From Megascapheus bottae (Eukaryota; Chordata; Mammalia; Rodentia; Geomyidae): a stretch of DNA of 64,000 nt. The notes below the pieces were generated by a model. That model did not search any database and was not told the origin of the DNA. It saw only the letters and a program-made list of their open reading frames with translations. The stretch's first letter is position 1. Each line of letters starts with the position of its first letter. Positions 12,321 through 24,705 of the stretch are shown piece by piece. Position numbers and translations under genes: made by a program. Where the stretch lies: NCBI GenBank assembly GCA_024803745.1, contig JANJXV010000002.1:39639757-39703756 (forward strand), written 5' to 3'.

Positions 12321-13390
12321 TATAATTGACATATACTAATGAAAGCATGTTAAAATGGTGGCAAGTTAATGTGTGCTCATGAAGTGCATTCAAGGCTTTG
12401 AGATTCTCATGTCAGAACAAGATTTATAATTAAAATGAAGGTCAAATAATAGTTGGGCAGAATGAGGAAGCATCAGGATATTCTAGCATAGAGAATTTTG
12501 GGACCTCCTATGGTTTTCACTTATGCTAAAATGTAGTCCCAATTACCAAAGTGATAACTGTGAACTGTTTTGTTCACAAAGATGGCTACAGGCATTAGGA
12601 ATAGCCACTGGGGTTAGCAATACTAATTCCGGTTCCATGTACACAGCCAAAGCGAATGGGTTATTTACATGCTCTGCTATCTACATCCATACACCTAGCT
12701 ACTGAAATTTTAGAGATTAAAGGAATACTGTCTGACTTTGGTACAGCTTTTTCAAGAAATAAAATCTTCATTGTGTTTTCTTTAAGCAAAAAAAAAGTGT
12801 TTCAAAATGAATTGTACTGATGGAAGATGAAGAGAACTTCAACATTTCCAAAGAAATAAGAAGTCATGGCTTACTTAACACTAAATCAACTTACGAAACT
12901 CATTTCAATAAGTGTCTTACCCATTTCACACACATATATGCACACATATATATGTATGTTCATAAATTGTATATGTAAATATAGTATGCATATACATAGG
13001 TATGTTGTATATACTTGAATAAGTAATATAAATTTATATTATATTTTATGTACATATCACATTTTTTCTGCAAAGTATGTATATGTATGCATTATCATAT
13101 ATTACTATACACAGCTATCTCTATATAAGGTAATATATACATAAAATATAATAATATAATATATAATGTAATTATGCCATACATATTATATTTTCCAAAT
13201 AATTATTTATCCTCAACTAATATCCATCTCTGAAAGGAAATTCTTAAACATGATCTACTTGAAGAATAGTTGTCTGTTCATGTAGCAATTTTAATATGCC
13301 ACACATTAACATATGTCTATAATATCAGATTTTATTATGCAATTTTGTCTAAAGGCTTAAATCAGAAGTTCTAGAAAAGTAGAAGATTCT
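12321..13390. other. Unique and TA-rich intergenic sequence
   Basis: No gene is seen. 12930-13200 is rich in TATATA/TACATA words and has very low GC content. Confidence 0.45.
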
Positions 13391-13565
13391 GCTGATGGGG
13401 GCTTGTGGCTCATGCCTTTAATCCTAGCTATTTAAGAGACTAAGATCAGGTGATAGCATCTTGAAGCTAGCCCTAGCAGGAATGTCTGTGAAACTCTTAT
13501 CTATAAAGCCAGAAGTAGCATTATGGCTAAAATGGTAGAGCACTAACCCTCAGCAAAGGAGTCTT
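13391..13565 (+). mobile_element. B1-dID SINE, 3'-shortened
   Basis: The B1 half ('ggcttgtggctcatgcct') joins a shortened dID half with 'ggtagagcactaaccct'. The copy is diverged and has no clear A tail. Confidence 0.85.
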
Positions 13566-13720
13566 TGGAGCTTCTCTCCAAAGAATTAGAATTCCAGGTG
13601 TTTTCAAAGCCAATATGTGAAGTAAACTTGAAATTTACCCTGATACAATTAAGAACCAGAAAACAATTATTTCTCTTTGAATTTCTATGTTTTTTCATGA
13701 TAAAGGGGGAATCACTTCTT

Positions 13721-13907
13721 CAGTTTTCATTTTTTGTTTTGCCAGTCCTGGGGCTTGATCTCAGGGCCTGAACCCTCTCCTTTGCTCTACCACTTGAGCA
13801 ACATTACCACTTTCGACTTTTACCATGTATGTGGTATGGAGGAATCCACCTGGGTCTTCCTGCAAGCTTGGCAAGCACTCTACAACAAGGCCAAATTCCG
13901 GGCCCCT
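13721..13907 (-). mobile_element. IDL-Geo SINE, minus strand
   Basis: Both monomers are present in antisense: the Geo part at 13733-13825 and the ID-like part at 13826-13907. The Geo part is internally shortened. A perfect 13-base target-site duplication, GGAATCACTTCTT, is at 13708-13720 and 13908-13920. Confidence 0.92.
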
Positions 13908-13920
13908 GGAATCACTTCTT

Positions 13921-14855
13921 GATACTTATCAGAATTAAGAATGTGATTGCAATAATTCAAGGTAAAATCTAATCTATACATACTAGAACAGACAGAAAGA
14001 AAAACGTCACTTCAAAGATTTAAGTGTCAACAGCCTTCCAGATCTGTTAAGTCAGCTAATGGTAAGGAAATGGGCCCCTGTTGTTAAATTGTAATTGTCC
14101 ATGTCATTCTACCAGATCAACAGAATGCCATTGCACACTTTCAAATGCATTACTTCGCGTAATCTCTTGGATTGGAAGACACTGCTTAATAGAATTATAA
14201 TATATCATGGGTGCTTTTGGAAGATTTCATTGAACTATGCATTTATCTAGTGCATTTATTGAGGTCAGTTGGGTGTGTAACGCTGTAGCAATCCATGAGC
14301 ATGGGACTGAGCGTAAGGAAGCTGCACATCCTCTCTTTATGGGGGTCACAATCTAGTTATTGTAATTTGAAAATTATACGTCTAGTCAACATGTGTGTTT
14401 GCATAGAAATATTACTCCATCTCACTCCATAGGTTCCGTCAAAATGAATGGTAAATTATTGTAAACAGAAGGATACAAAATTAAAGACTGGAAAACAGCA
14501 GGCATCTTACTTCCATTTATTGGAAGGCAGGAAAAGTTTATTGTAGATGTTTTAATTGGCTTAACAAAGTAGGAGAAATAAAAAATGAAATGGTCATGAG
14601 GACAAAATAATCCAAGGGACTCTTTGGACTGGTGAATCTACAAATTGATGGTCATTAGTCCCAATGAAATATGAAACAGAGAGATTAAACAACTATATGC
14701 AAAATTGCAAAATGTTATTTAGCCTTTTTCCAATGTGCTCTGAGAATCCCCTCAAGTAAGTGTAAATTCCCATCAATAAGACTTGAAACAATCTCTCCAT
14801 CCAACCAACACACACCCAGAATATGGACTGGAAGAATCCTTAACTGAATATATTT
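13921..14855. other. Unique intergenic sequence with a possible L2/MIR trace
   Basis: 14225-14360 contains 'gtgcatttattgagg' and, later, 'gggtcacaatctagttatt', which resemble L2/MIR consensus blocks. The assignment is weak. No gene is seen. Confidence 0.4.
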
Positions 14856-14859
14856 TGAC

Positions 14860-14960
14860 CCAGGGAGAGAGAGGAACGGAGGGAAAAAGAAAAAAAGAAA
14901 AATGAGAGGAAGGGAGGGAAAGGGAGGGGAGGAGATGGAGAGGGAGAGAGCAGTAGAGAT
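14860..14960. repeat. GA-rich purine tract
   Basis: This is an imperfect (GA)n/(GGGA)n low-complexity stretch, purine-only over most of its length. It accounts for the overlapping open frames seen on both strands. Confidence 0.9.
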
Positions 14961-15179
14961 AGAGAGACTCATTCTGAAATTTGAATGCCCCAATCAAAAG
15001 CAAACTCAAAAACCTGGGATGCTGAAGATTTTCACTGTCATGAAAGCCAAACTTAACAAAATAAAGCTTCTGAGCAGAAAAAAAGCCTTATATGATTGAA
15101 GTTACATAAAATAAATTAAAAATAAAACTTGTATACAAAATAACAGACACAAGCTATATAAAGACACAAGCTACAAACA

Positions 15180-15447
15180 GAGCCAGCTATAATGGTCTCA
15201 GCCTATAATCCTAGTTATTTGGGAGGCAACTAGAGATGGGGAGTCATAGTTTAAGGCACTAAAAATGTAATAAGACTCCATCTGAATCCATGGTTAGTAC
15301 AATGATTTGTGCCTGTCATCCCATGCCTTGAGGAAAACCAGAGTCTTATCTCAGTGGTACAAGTCTGTCATCACATTGGCAAAGGGAAGCACAAATAGGA
15401 GAATCGTGGTTCAGGCTTCCTGGGCAAAAAGTGACATTCTGTCATTG
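15180..15447 (+). mobile_element. Diverged B1-related SINE, possibly two copies
   Basis: 'Cagcctataatcctagttat' marks a B1 core at about 15197. A second, partly similar block starting 'gtgcctgtcatcccatgcc' follows at about 15310 and a third ('caagtctgtcatc') at 15359. The whole looks like overlapping, rearranged 7SL-derived SINE pieces. Confidence 0.6.
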
Positions 15448-15457
15448 AAAGAATCAT

Positions 15458-15672
15458 TACACAGGAGTTTTGCCTAGTGGGTAGAGTGCTTGCCTACCAT
15501 ACACAAAGACCCAGGTTTGATTCCTCGGTAACACATACATAGAAAAAAGCCAGAAGTGGTGCTGTGGCTCAAGTCATAGAGCTTTAGCCTTGAGAAAACC
15601 CAAGGACAGTGCTCAGGCCCTGAGTTCAAGACCAGGACTGGCCAAAGAAAAAACAAAAACAAAAACAAAAAC
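15458..15672 (+). mobile_element. IDL-Geo SINE
   Basis: The ID-like monomer lies at 15462-15535 and the Geo monomer at 15548-15640, followed by an (AAAAAC)n tail to 15672. A 10-base duplication, AAAGAATCAT, is at 15448-15457 and 15673-15682. Confidence 0.92.
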
Positions 15673-15682
15673 AAAGAATCAT

Positions 15683-16502
15683 AACAGAAAGGAGCTCCTG
15701 GAGCAATTCAAGCAGCCAAATGCCTCCTTATGAAAGCAAGGTCTTGATTCAAACCTCATTCCCACCAAATAGCTAAAAGCAATAGCATTTTCAAAGAAGA
15801 TATGTAATGACTTAATCATAAGAGGAATAAATGTTACAAAAACACATCCAAAGAGGTATGAGAAATTAAAAATGAAAAAATATAAATTTGTTATACATTC
15901 ACTGACAAGTTTAAGCTACAAAATCACAGAATTATTACAAAAAATAAACATAAAATGAGATAAACCCAGGAGATCCAAATCTGTATCAATTTTAAAAACA
16001 AAACAGAATAGGATGACAAGAAAGAACAAATAAATAAATAACACTACAAGAAAATTCCTATAAATCAAGAAGCTGTTTCTCTAGAACAAAAGAAATCTAA
16101 CATGAAATCAGTAAAACTTGAGATAAGTGCTGCTTGCCTTTGAAAATCTGACTTTATTATATAAACATGATTTGCTTAAATTAGACTGAACACATAGACT
16201 AAAACATATACCTTGTACTTGCTAAAGGCTTATAAAGTAAGAAAATGAATTTCTTCAATATAAACATGCTGGAATAAAATGTAACCTTTATGCCGATGCA
16301 TTCATAGGCTACGTATAGGAAAGTTTAAGCAAAATAGAATTTGCCTTGTATTATAAATTTTGTTGATTTTAATATGTAAGAAATATGTCCATCATCATAG
16401 AATTTGGTTATATGTTTTTAGCATTTAAAGACATGAAAAAGTAGATTTTTACTGCGAATCCCTAGATGTGGTTGAAAAATTAATCCAAAAGCATTTGTGA
16501 GT
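15683..16502. other. Unique intergenic sequence
   Basis: This is A-rich, with no recognised gene or repeat. Confidence 0.45.
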
Positions 16503-16615
16503 TGATCACCAGTAGCTCATTTCTTGTAATCCTAAGAATAGAGAAGGCTAACACCCAAGAATCATGGTTTGAGATAGCCCAGGCAGAATGTCCATGAGAA
16601 CCTCATCTCCAATGC

Positions 16616-16657
<42 letters not shown>

Positions 16658-16745
16658 AGCCAAAGGAAAGTTGTAGTTTAAGTGATAAACAGTCAAGCAA
16701 AAGAGCTAAAACATGGCACCAAAACCATGAGTTAAAGCCCCCATA
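16503..16745 (+). mobile_element. B1-dID SINE interrupted by (AC)n
   Basis: A diverged B1 half (16503-16612) and a dID half (16651-16745) are separated by a (AC)n array at 16615-16650. The array sits at the B1/dID junction, where an A-rich linker would be expected. Confidence 0.8.
16615..16650. repeat. (AC)n microsatellite
   Basis: About 18 AC units lie inside a B1-dID SINE. Confidence 0.97.
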
Positions 16746-18574
16746 ATTGAACACACAATACATAGATGTTAGGGATATTGATACACTTATATAGAGAGAA
16801 TGTACACATAAATAGATTAGGTAGATAGACTAAGGATAGACAAACAGACATATAGATGATAGAATAATACAATCAGTGTACTGCAGGATATATTATAATT
16901 CTTTGCATCTGATGGAAAGGAGATAAAGTTGTTTGATTAAACAGAAATAATTCAATAAAAATAGAATAATTTAAAAATTACTTAGATAGAAATAATTAAA
17001 TAAAAATTAACTTTTTTATTAAGTTACAAAGAAACCTTCTAGTATGTTGATGAATATGTTCTTGACTAGAATTATTTTTCTTGATAATGAGCAGTGTTCT
17101 ATGAAAATGAGGATTTAATATGTAGCCAATTAGTAAAAAATTAAACCAATTACCAAACACAATTTTCCATGTTAAACATTAATTAAATTCTGAAATAATT
17201 CTTAATAAATTTAATATAGAAAAGTGAATTAAATGTAAAGAGCAATATAACCTATTAATCAAAATAGTGTTTATCATTACATGTAGATATAGTCATGCCC
17301 CTAAATTGTTGTACATGGTAAATCTTTCTATAAAGGCTAATTTATTATTTAGACTTATAATCATATTCTCTGTACAACAAAAATACATGTAGTAAGTTAA
17401 TATTTTAGTTGAAAAATAACTGTTATGGAGTATTACAATACAAATAATATTATTGAAGACTGGAATAGGAACAATAAATCAAAAAATTTTATTCAATTAT
17501 ATACTGAGCAACCATGTGTGTATATATATTATATACATAAATATAATGTACATAAAACATATATAAGATATAGGATAGCAAGATGATCCTTAATGTGTAT
17601 TCCTATGAAATAAAACTTTGTTGTAGAAGTTTAAACAAATTTTATTCAGAGTAATGAAAAATATAATCCACTGGATGGGATCAGGGTAAGAGCCAATGAT
17701 TGTTAATGTGGATACTACCATACATATAGAAGTATATAAATTCACACCAATGCACTCAGAAATTGGACAGCCATAAAAATAATTACAACACTTACCCAAA
17801 TCTTACCCAATCTCAATCCCAGTTCATTAAAACTAGAAACATCAGTGTGGCTCTAAATGTGTAATTTAACTAATATCTGACAATTTGGTCATTTTTAGTC
17901 TTTTCTTGCATTTCTCTCATTCAAATGAGAGAGATTATGATTGGTTGTTCACAGTAATCCTACAGAATCTTTATACTGCACTATTAAGGTGAAATGAGAA
18001 TGGATAAAGCAGCTACTACGGGATATCTGTAGCAATTACTACAAACTACCTTCTGTCAAAAAATTAATATATATGCATATATATGGATATGTACATAGAT
18101 TTATGGACACATGGATGTCCATATATATATATATATACATATATATGTATACTTTGAGAATGTGTACTTTGAGAATCTTACTGATTCCATCGTATCAGGG
18201 TAGAGAAAGATGATAATATTCTCACGCTGATGACTTTTGATAAAAAGCAAAATGCAACTCTGAAGTATGGGAATAAAAGCATAGGAGAAAGTAATTCTTA
18301 CAGCCTGTCTACACCACCTGAGGAGTCAACCATAGCAAAATGGGAAAGAGATCTAATATTTTTTGAAGTAAAGTCTCTGGTTTGAGAAATAATGTGTCAT
18401 TCATTTCAGAGCACAGTAATCTACAACTAATCTAAATTCTAAGCTTTCCAGGCACCTTAATGCTGTGCCACTGTTAAATCAGCTTTACTTTAAATTCTAG
18501 TAGTGAATTGTTTTTAGCCTCCCTGCTTACAGTCAAAAACCTCCCATCCAGTTTTAGTTGGATCTGGCATGATT
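16746..18574. other. AT-rich unique intergenic sequence
   Basis: This contains TATA-rich runs at 17518-17575 and 18065-18150. There is no recognised gene or young transposon. Confidence 0.45.
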
Positions 18575-18757
18575 CAGTCCTGGGCTTGAGCTCAGGGCCT
18601 GAGCACTGTCCTTGGACTTTCTCAAGACTAGAGCTCTACCACTTGAGCTTCAGCACCACTTCCGGCTTTTTTCTATGTATGTGGTATGGAGGAATCGAAC
18701 CCGAGTCTTCATGCATGCTAGGCAAGCACTTTAACCACTAGGCCAAACTCCCGGCCC
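18575..18757 (-). mobile_element. IDL-Geo SINE, minus strand
   Basis: A nearly intact antisense copy: Geo monomer at 18575-18672 and ID-like monomer at 18680-18757. There is little divergence from the 42650 copy. The A tail is missing, so the 3' end is truncated. Confidence 0.9.
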
Positions 18758-19779
18758 CCATTTCTGTATTCTTTATCCACTTGGAGTTTACTTTTGAGAA
18801 TAAACCACAGCTTCTCATGCCTTATGGCAGTGTGTCATTATAAAATATTTCATACCTGATGACCTTTGAGCATTTCTTATTCAAAGATTCATGGAAGCTT
18901 AGCATGAGATGCGTCTAATGATCCCTGTGTAAACACACCAGAAGCTCCCTCCTACAAAGGCACAGGCAGGGAGAAGATATATTTTCGACACTTTGTCTTC
19001 AATCTAAACATCACAGGCAGTGCCTGACAGGTCTCATTTGCTAAATAAAGTACAATGTGTCAATTTGAAATAAATGTAAATTATTACCTTTCTTCCTTGT
19101 TAATTAATGTCTGATGAATGCAATGCAAGCAGTTGTTGATAGTACAGTAAGAGGATGGCTCTTATTGCAAAAACAAAACAAAACTCCTCAGAAATCATGT
19201 CTCATTTTTTCATTGAACTTTATATTAGAAAGGTTATTTTTGCTAATTTCTTCTACTGGAATATGGACAGGTATTCACATCTCTGCCTCTTAATAAATGA
19301 ATCTCCAGGAATTTACACCAAAAGACATTCATGATTTAAAGATAAGATTATACCATAAATATCTACACTTAAGATAAATCTTGAAGGGATAACTATTCAG
19401 AATTACAAAGAAATAGAGGAGGGTCTAATTAAAAAATTATGCATCTAATTTATGGATAAAATAAATGCAAGGAATAAGTAAGATGAAAACTTCCTAATTT
19501 TTACTTGAACCCTTTTTTCTAGAAGTGTAAGAAATGAGGTCGAGTTGAGTACTAAAGATTGCTGAACAAATATTTATGGATGCTAATTTTAGAAAAAAAA
19601 TCGCCACATGAGAAAATTTAGTTCATGGTATCTTCAAACTGCATTTGGTGTGTGGTATAATTACAAAATAATCCATATTGCAGATGGAAAGTGTTCTTGG
19701 AATCATGGGTATCTTAGAACTAAAGAAGAATGTGGCAGAAATTAGAGTTCATTTACCTGAAGTTAAGAGAAGATAATTG
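18758..19779. other. Unique intergenic sequence
   Basis: No gene or young repeat was recognised. Confidence 0.45.
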
Positions 19780-19856
19780 CCTGGGGCCAGTGGCTTATAT
19801 TGATAACTTCTCAGCAAGCTGAAATCTGAAGGTCATGAGTCCAAGCCCAGGCAAGA
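19780..19856 (+). mobile_element. B1-dID SINE, left part (split by an L1)
   Basis: The B1 half begins 'cctggggccagtggcttat' and runs to 'agcccaggcaagaaaatg', then stops at the L1 target site. The rest of the same SINE resumes at 21013. The two parts join seamlessly once the L1 and one target-site copy are removed. Confidence 0.85.
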
Positions 19857-19870
19857 AAATGCTTAATTTT

Positions 19871-21012
19871 AGTATGTCCTTGTTTCTGGACCAATGGGTA
19901 AATGGCCAGTAGTGGAAATGCTAGGTCATAGGGGAGTTCTATGTTTAGTCTTTTGAGGAAATGCCATACTGCTTTCCATAGTGGTTGAACTAGTTTACAT
20001 TCCCAGCAACAGTGCAGTAGTAACCCCTCTTGGTCACATCCCTGCCAGCATCTGTTGTTAGTAGATTTCTTCAACTTGGCCAATCTAACTGCAGTGAGGT
20101 GGAATCTCAGAGTTGTTTTCATTTGTATTTCTTTTATGGCCAAAGATGTGGAGCATTTCTTCATGTGTCTACAGGTCATTCTTATTTCTTCTTCAGAGAA
20201 GTCTCTCTTTAAGACCTTGGCCCATCTTTTAGTGGGATGGCTGTTTCTTTGGAGATTTGTTTGGGGGAGATTCAATTTTTTAGCTATAGATATATTTTGG
20301 ATATGAGGCCTTTGTCTGTTGTATGGTTAGTAAAGATCTCCCACTCTGTGGGTTTTCTATTTAACTTACTAGCTATGTTCATTGCAGCACTTTTTACCAT
20401 AGCAAAGATATGGAACCAATCCTGATGTCCCTCAGTAGATGAGTGGATCAAGAAGATGTGGTATTTATACACAATGGAAAACTATGCCGCCATCAGAAAA
20501 AATGACATCACATCATTTGTAAGGAAATGGAAAGAGTTGGAAAAAAATCATATTAAGTGAAGTAAGGCAGACCCAAAGGAACATAGGCTCAATGGATTAC
20601 CTCATCTGTAATAATTTGTACTCATCTAGAACTCTCCTAAAAGAGAATTACAGTAACTCAAACCCTAGAAACATAAGGCCATATAGGATGAGGACAAATT
20701 AATGGACCTCCAGGACATGGAAACAAGAGCTTAAATATGAGTTATTCTTTATATATGATGTTTTTCTCTCTTTTCTTGTGTTTCCCCTTGGTTAATCTCA
20801 TATTGTTACAGTAGCCCACTTTGTTACCTGGTATATTATATAGGTGTTTACTTGTTCATTTGAAATAGGAGGGAAAAAAATGAGGGGAGGGTTAGAGGAA
20901 GGAAAATGGAGACAAAAACATGAGAAGGGATATCAATGTATGAGAAGTAATGCACCTTCTATTTGGCAAATTTAACTGTAACCTCTCTATACATTAAAAT
21001 TTTTAAAATATG
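19871..21012 (+). mobile_element. 5'-inverted (twin-primed) L1, ORF2 3' part and 3' UTR
   Basis: 19871-20372 reads as ORF2 C-terminal region on the minus strand (residues such as NHTTDKGLISKIYL, KRWAKVLKRD and LNIELPYD are visible, ending at GHTK). From about 20373 the plus strand carries the next ORF2 segment (FIAALFTIAKIWNQ) and then the whole 3' UTR with its G-rich tract at 20865-20910. This is the classic 5' inversion left by twin priming. A perfect 14-base target-site duplication, AAATGCTTAATTTT, is at 19857-19870 and 21013-21026. Frames are broken, so the copy is dead. It is inserted in a B1-dID SINE. Confidence 0.93.
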
Positions 21013-21160
21013 AAATGCTTAATTTTCTCCAATTATGCACCTAAAAAGGTGGAAATGGAGCAGTGACTCTCGCAGTTAGAATACTAGTTTTGAGCAGCAA
21101 AGTTCATAGATTGAATATAGCCCTTGAGTTCAAACCCTAGGAATATCATAACAAGTTTCC
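21013..21160 (+). mobile_element. B1-dID SINE, right part (split by an L1)
   Basis: It continues from 19856 after the target-site copy. The dID half reads 'ggtggaaatggagcagtgac' and ends near 'gagttcaaaccctagg'. Confidence 0.8.
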
Positions 21161-21492
21161 TATATTATTTTTTTAACTTTAGTGTTTTTTCCCTTCAATT
21201 TTTCACATTTATTGATTTTTAAGCGTAACACTGTTAGAAATCTTGGAAATGTTTAACTTTTCACCAAAAAAAGTTTATAGTTTCCTATTTGTGACCATTA
21301 AGCATAGAGTCTTAAAAATAATTGCTAATTTGTTAATATTTTTTCTTAGTTACTAATTTGAAGTTTCACACCAAAATACTATCTGTATGTTTTTTTCTCA
21401 GTTTTTAAAGATAAACAGTAAAACATAAAGGTATGTGCAAGAACATCTTATTTTGAAGACAAAGCTGAATCTTGATAAAAAAAATATTTAGA

Positions 21493-21669
21493 GGACCGGG
21501 ATTTTGGCCTAGGGCTACAGTACTTGCCTAGCATGCATGAAGACTGGGGTTCAATCCTCATTACCACATACATAGAAAAAGCTGGAAGTGGTGCTGTGGC
21601 ACTAGGCCTTGAGAAAGCCAAAGGATAGTGCTCAGGTCCTGAGTTCAAGTCCCAGAACTGGCAAAAAAA
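21493..21669 (+). mobile_element. IDL-Geo SINE
   Basis: The ID-like monomer runs from 21495 ('attttggcctagggctacag') and the Geo monomer from about 21573, with a short internal deletion, ending in an A tail. Confidence 0.9.
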
Positions 21670-22260
21670 ATATGTAGAAAATTTCTGACCATGCTTATTT
21701 GAATAAAAGAACAAATATTATAGAAGTAAACTGAAATAAAGGTAGGAAATCCTAGATTATGAGTACAGAATGGGTAGATCACATAACCTTGGGAAGTAGG
21801 CATATATATTGTTTGATATATGGGCCTTCATTCCATTTCTCAGACTGCTCAGATATTTCCACAAAATGAAATGAAAAGCTGTCCTTCCAAGCTGGGTTTA
21901 GAACTTTACTGTTACTTGGTTTATCTCTTACCCAAAATCCAAGAGTATGCTATAGATAGATAGGTCGATATGAAATTTGCTTATAAGAGTAGACAGCACA
22001 ATTTTTTACAGCTCTGGGTTCAGTGATGAATTTGACTAAGCTAGAAGTATTTATACATGAAAATGCCATACACTGGGGCATGCTACTGCCCAAGATGATT
22101 AACATTATAACAGAGAAACTAGAATCTGGAACTCACAAAGACTCAACAGAAAAAAATTCTTTCCACAGTAGTGAAAGAAGAAAAAAAGTATTCAATGAGA
22201 ACTGAAACTAAAAATCAAACAATAGTAGGAGGAGGATAGTATCACATAGAAACTGATCAG
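21670..22260. other. Unique intergenic sequence
   Basis: No gene or repeat was recognised. Confidence 0.4.
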
Positions 22261-22446
22261 CAGGGCTGGAAGTGTGGCCTACTAGTAAAGTTCTTGCCTT
22301 GCATGCATGAAGCCCAGGGTTCAATTCTCCAGTACCATACACACAGAGAAAGCTTAAGGTGGTAGAGATCTAGCCTTGAGAAAGCCCAAGGACAGTGCCC
22401 AGGTCCTGAGTTCAAGCTCCAGGACTGGCAAAAAACCAAAAACAAA
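22261..22446 (+). mobile_element. IDL-Geo SINE, diverged
   Basis: The ID-like monomer ('agtgtggcctactagtaaag') and a Geo monomer shortened by about 15 bases end in an A-rich tail. Confidence 0.88.
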
Positions 22447-24055
22447 ATGTGGTCAGCATGGAATTCCAGGTAAATGACCTTGGTAATCTGCTGTGTCATT
22501 CAACTCATTAACACTCCTCTGAAAACCCAATAAAAGATGAATTTCACAAGACTTAAAATAATGCTTATAGAGTAAGAACAATAAAATTTATGAATTTTAA
22601 AACCAATCAAAAAACAGGTTGCATCTATGATAAATATATGGAATGATAATATATGCAATTGATTATATATACATATGTGTGAGGGATATACATACATAAG
22701 AGACATACTTTTGCATTGGGTAATGAGCCAATTAGAACTGTTTTTGTTGGCCTTACTAAAATAGCACCAGAGCTGCATCAAGCAAACTAAAAGGCACACA
22801 CCTGAATTATAGGGTCACGTGAGTAAAAGAAAAAAAAATGTACAGGCTGGGAATATGGATAAATCTGCATCATGGTAGCTTAGCTACTACAAGAGAACTA
22901 TTGATCATCAGAAGGGATTAAAATTTGATATGACTAACTTTGAGATATAGGTAAGATAACTCCTGGTAGAGTTTTCTAAAGACAGGTGGTGCTCTGAACA
23001 GAATATCTGTATTGCTCTCTATCTATCTATCTATCTATCTATCATCTTTCTATCCATCTCTCTCTCTCTATCAATACAGATGTGTAGGAAACATGTTTTG
23101 TTGCTTAATAAAAGATTATTCTTTTTCCTTATTGTAAATATATTTATTCTGATATCCTTAAAGAGAACTTTTCAACAGTCATAATCACACAAGCCTAGAT
23201 TTTTTTCATTGATTAAAAGAGAACAGATTTAAGGCATAAGCTGATATTAGGCATAGAATAATTCACTGAAAGGAACACCAAAAATAAATGATCAAATACA
23301 CAGATCCTAGGAATGGTCTAATTCTACTGAACTCAGGAGAAAAGATCTGTGGTTTTGTTGCTGCCTTTTTTTTCTGTCCAAAGTTTAGATGTAATATCAA
23401 TGAATCGAGGTTGTCAACATTCGTTTCCAGCTTTACTTCCTGAAAACAAAGGTAAAATTTCAATTTTCCGTCAATGTAGACTAAGCCACAATTCAGTCAT
23501 TCTTGTCCCTACCTTTCAACATCATCATCTTCATAGTATGTAAACATATGTAAACAAACAAGCAAAGGATTAACTTGCTGATCCTAAGGTGTAGTGTTAT
23601 TGTGTATTTGATTTTACTAAAGATATTATCAATTTCTAGCTGAACAAAACCATGACAAGCCTAGCCTAAGACTGCTTAAATGTGAATAAATAAATGTTTA
23701 TGGTGTATGGGAAATACAAGCATTATTCTGGAAATATGGGAGTTTCATTATTGTCAGCGGACTTGTGCTTTTTATGTAAACCCAAGATAAGGAATGAAGT
23801 TAATCTATATCTTTTTCCTTCTTCACAAAAGTTAAGAGAGGCTAGGCCTAAATAAATAGGCATTACTAATCATGTCCAACAAATAAGAGCACATCCAGTC
23901 TTCACTGTAACCACATGTGAAAATGAGAAATCATGTTAAAATGGTGGCATCTCTGAAAATATTTTAAGGGAATATAATAGAGACCTAGGACCTTTAAAAC
24001 AGACTGGACTACATGCAATTACTCTTCTTTCTGGCACTGGGGAAACCTAGTATAA
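22447..24055. other. Unique intergenic sequence with a TCTA microsatellite
   Basis: No gene is seen. The tetranucleotide array at 23015-23070 is listed separately. Confidence 0.4.
23015..23070. repeat. (TCTA)n/(TC)n microsatellite
   Basis: About seven TCTA units are followed by imperfect TC-rich sequence. Confidence 0.95.
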
Positions 24056-24059
24056 CAGC

Positions 24060-24705
24060 CAGTAAAAGAACTTCTTTACTTCACTTAATATAATTTTTCC
24101 AAGTGTTTCAAATTTCCTTACAAATGGGGTTATGTCATCCTTTCTCCTGGCAGCATGGGAGAATTCCATCGGGTATAAATACCACATCTTCTTGACCCAA
24201 TTATCTACTGAGGGGTAGCTGGGTTGATTCCATATCTTACCTATGGTAAATAATGCCACAATGAACATTGTTGTGCTGGTAGGTCTAGTATGGCCTTGTT
24301 TATGGACATTTGGGTAAATGCCAAAGAGTGGGATTGCTGTGTCATAGGGAAACTATGTTTAATCTTTTGAGGAACTGTCACATTGCTTTTCAGAGTTGTT
24401 GAACAAGTATACACTCCTATCAACATTGTAGCAGCATTCCTCTGCTGCTGTAGCATTTATCCTCTGTTGTTGCTGTATCTGTCTTTGGTACCATGTTTGT
24501 TGTATATACATTTATTTGTTTATTTGAATCAGGAAAGGAAAGGAGAAACACAAGATGATGAGACAATGATCAAAGGGTGAACCAGTGTGACAGCAATGTC
24601 TACAAGATAATATATTGGAAATGAACTTAAAATTTGGGGGGAAGTGGAAGGAGGAAAGTGGGAGAAAAACAGGGGTAGAGGCAACAATGTTCAAGAAGTA
24701 ATGTA
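24060..24705 (+). mobile_element. 5'-inverted L1 of an older family
   Basis: 24060-24450 encodes, on the minus strand, an ORF2 C-terminal segment (FIVALFTIGKIWNQ and MWYLYPMEF are visible). The plus strand then carries an L1 3' UTR from about 24470 to 24705, with a purine-rich tract and an 'aacaatgttcaagaagtaatg' block across 24682-24702. This is again the inverted-5' plus direct-3' layout. No clear target-site duplication or poly(A) was found. Confidence 0.75.
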
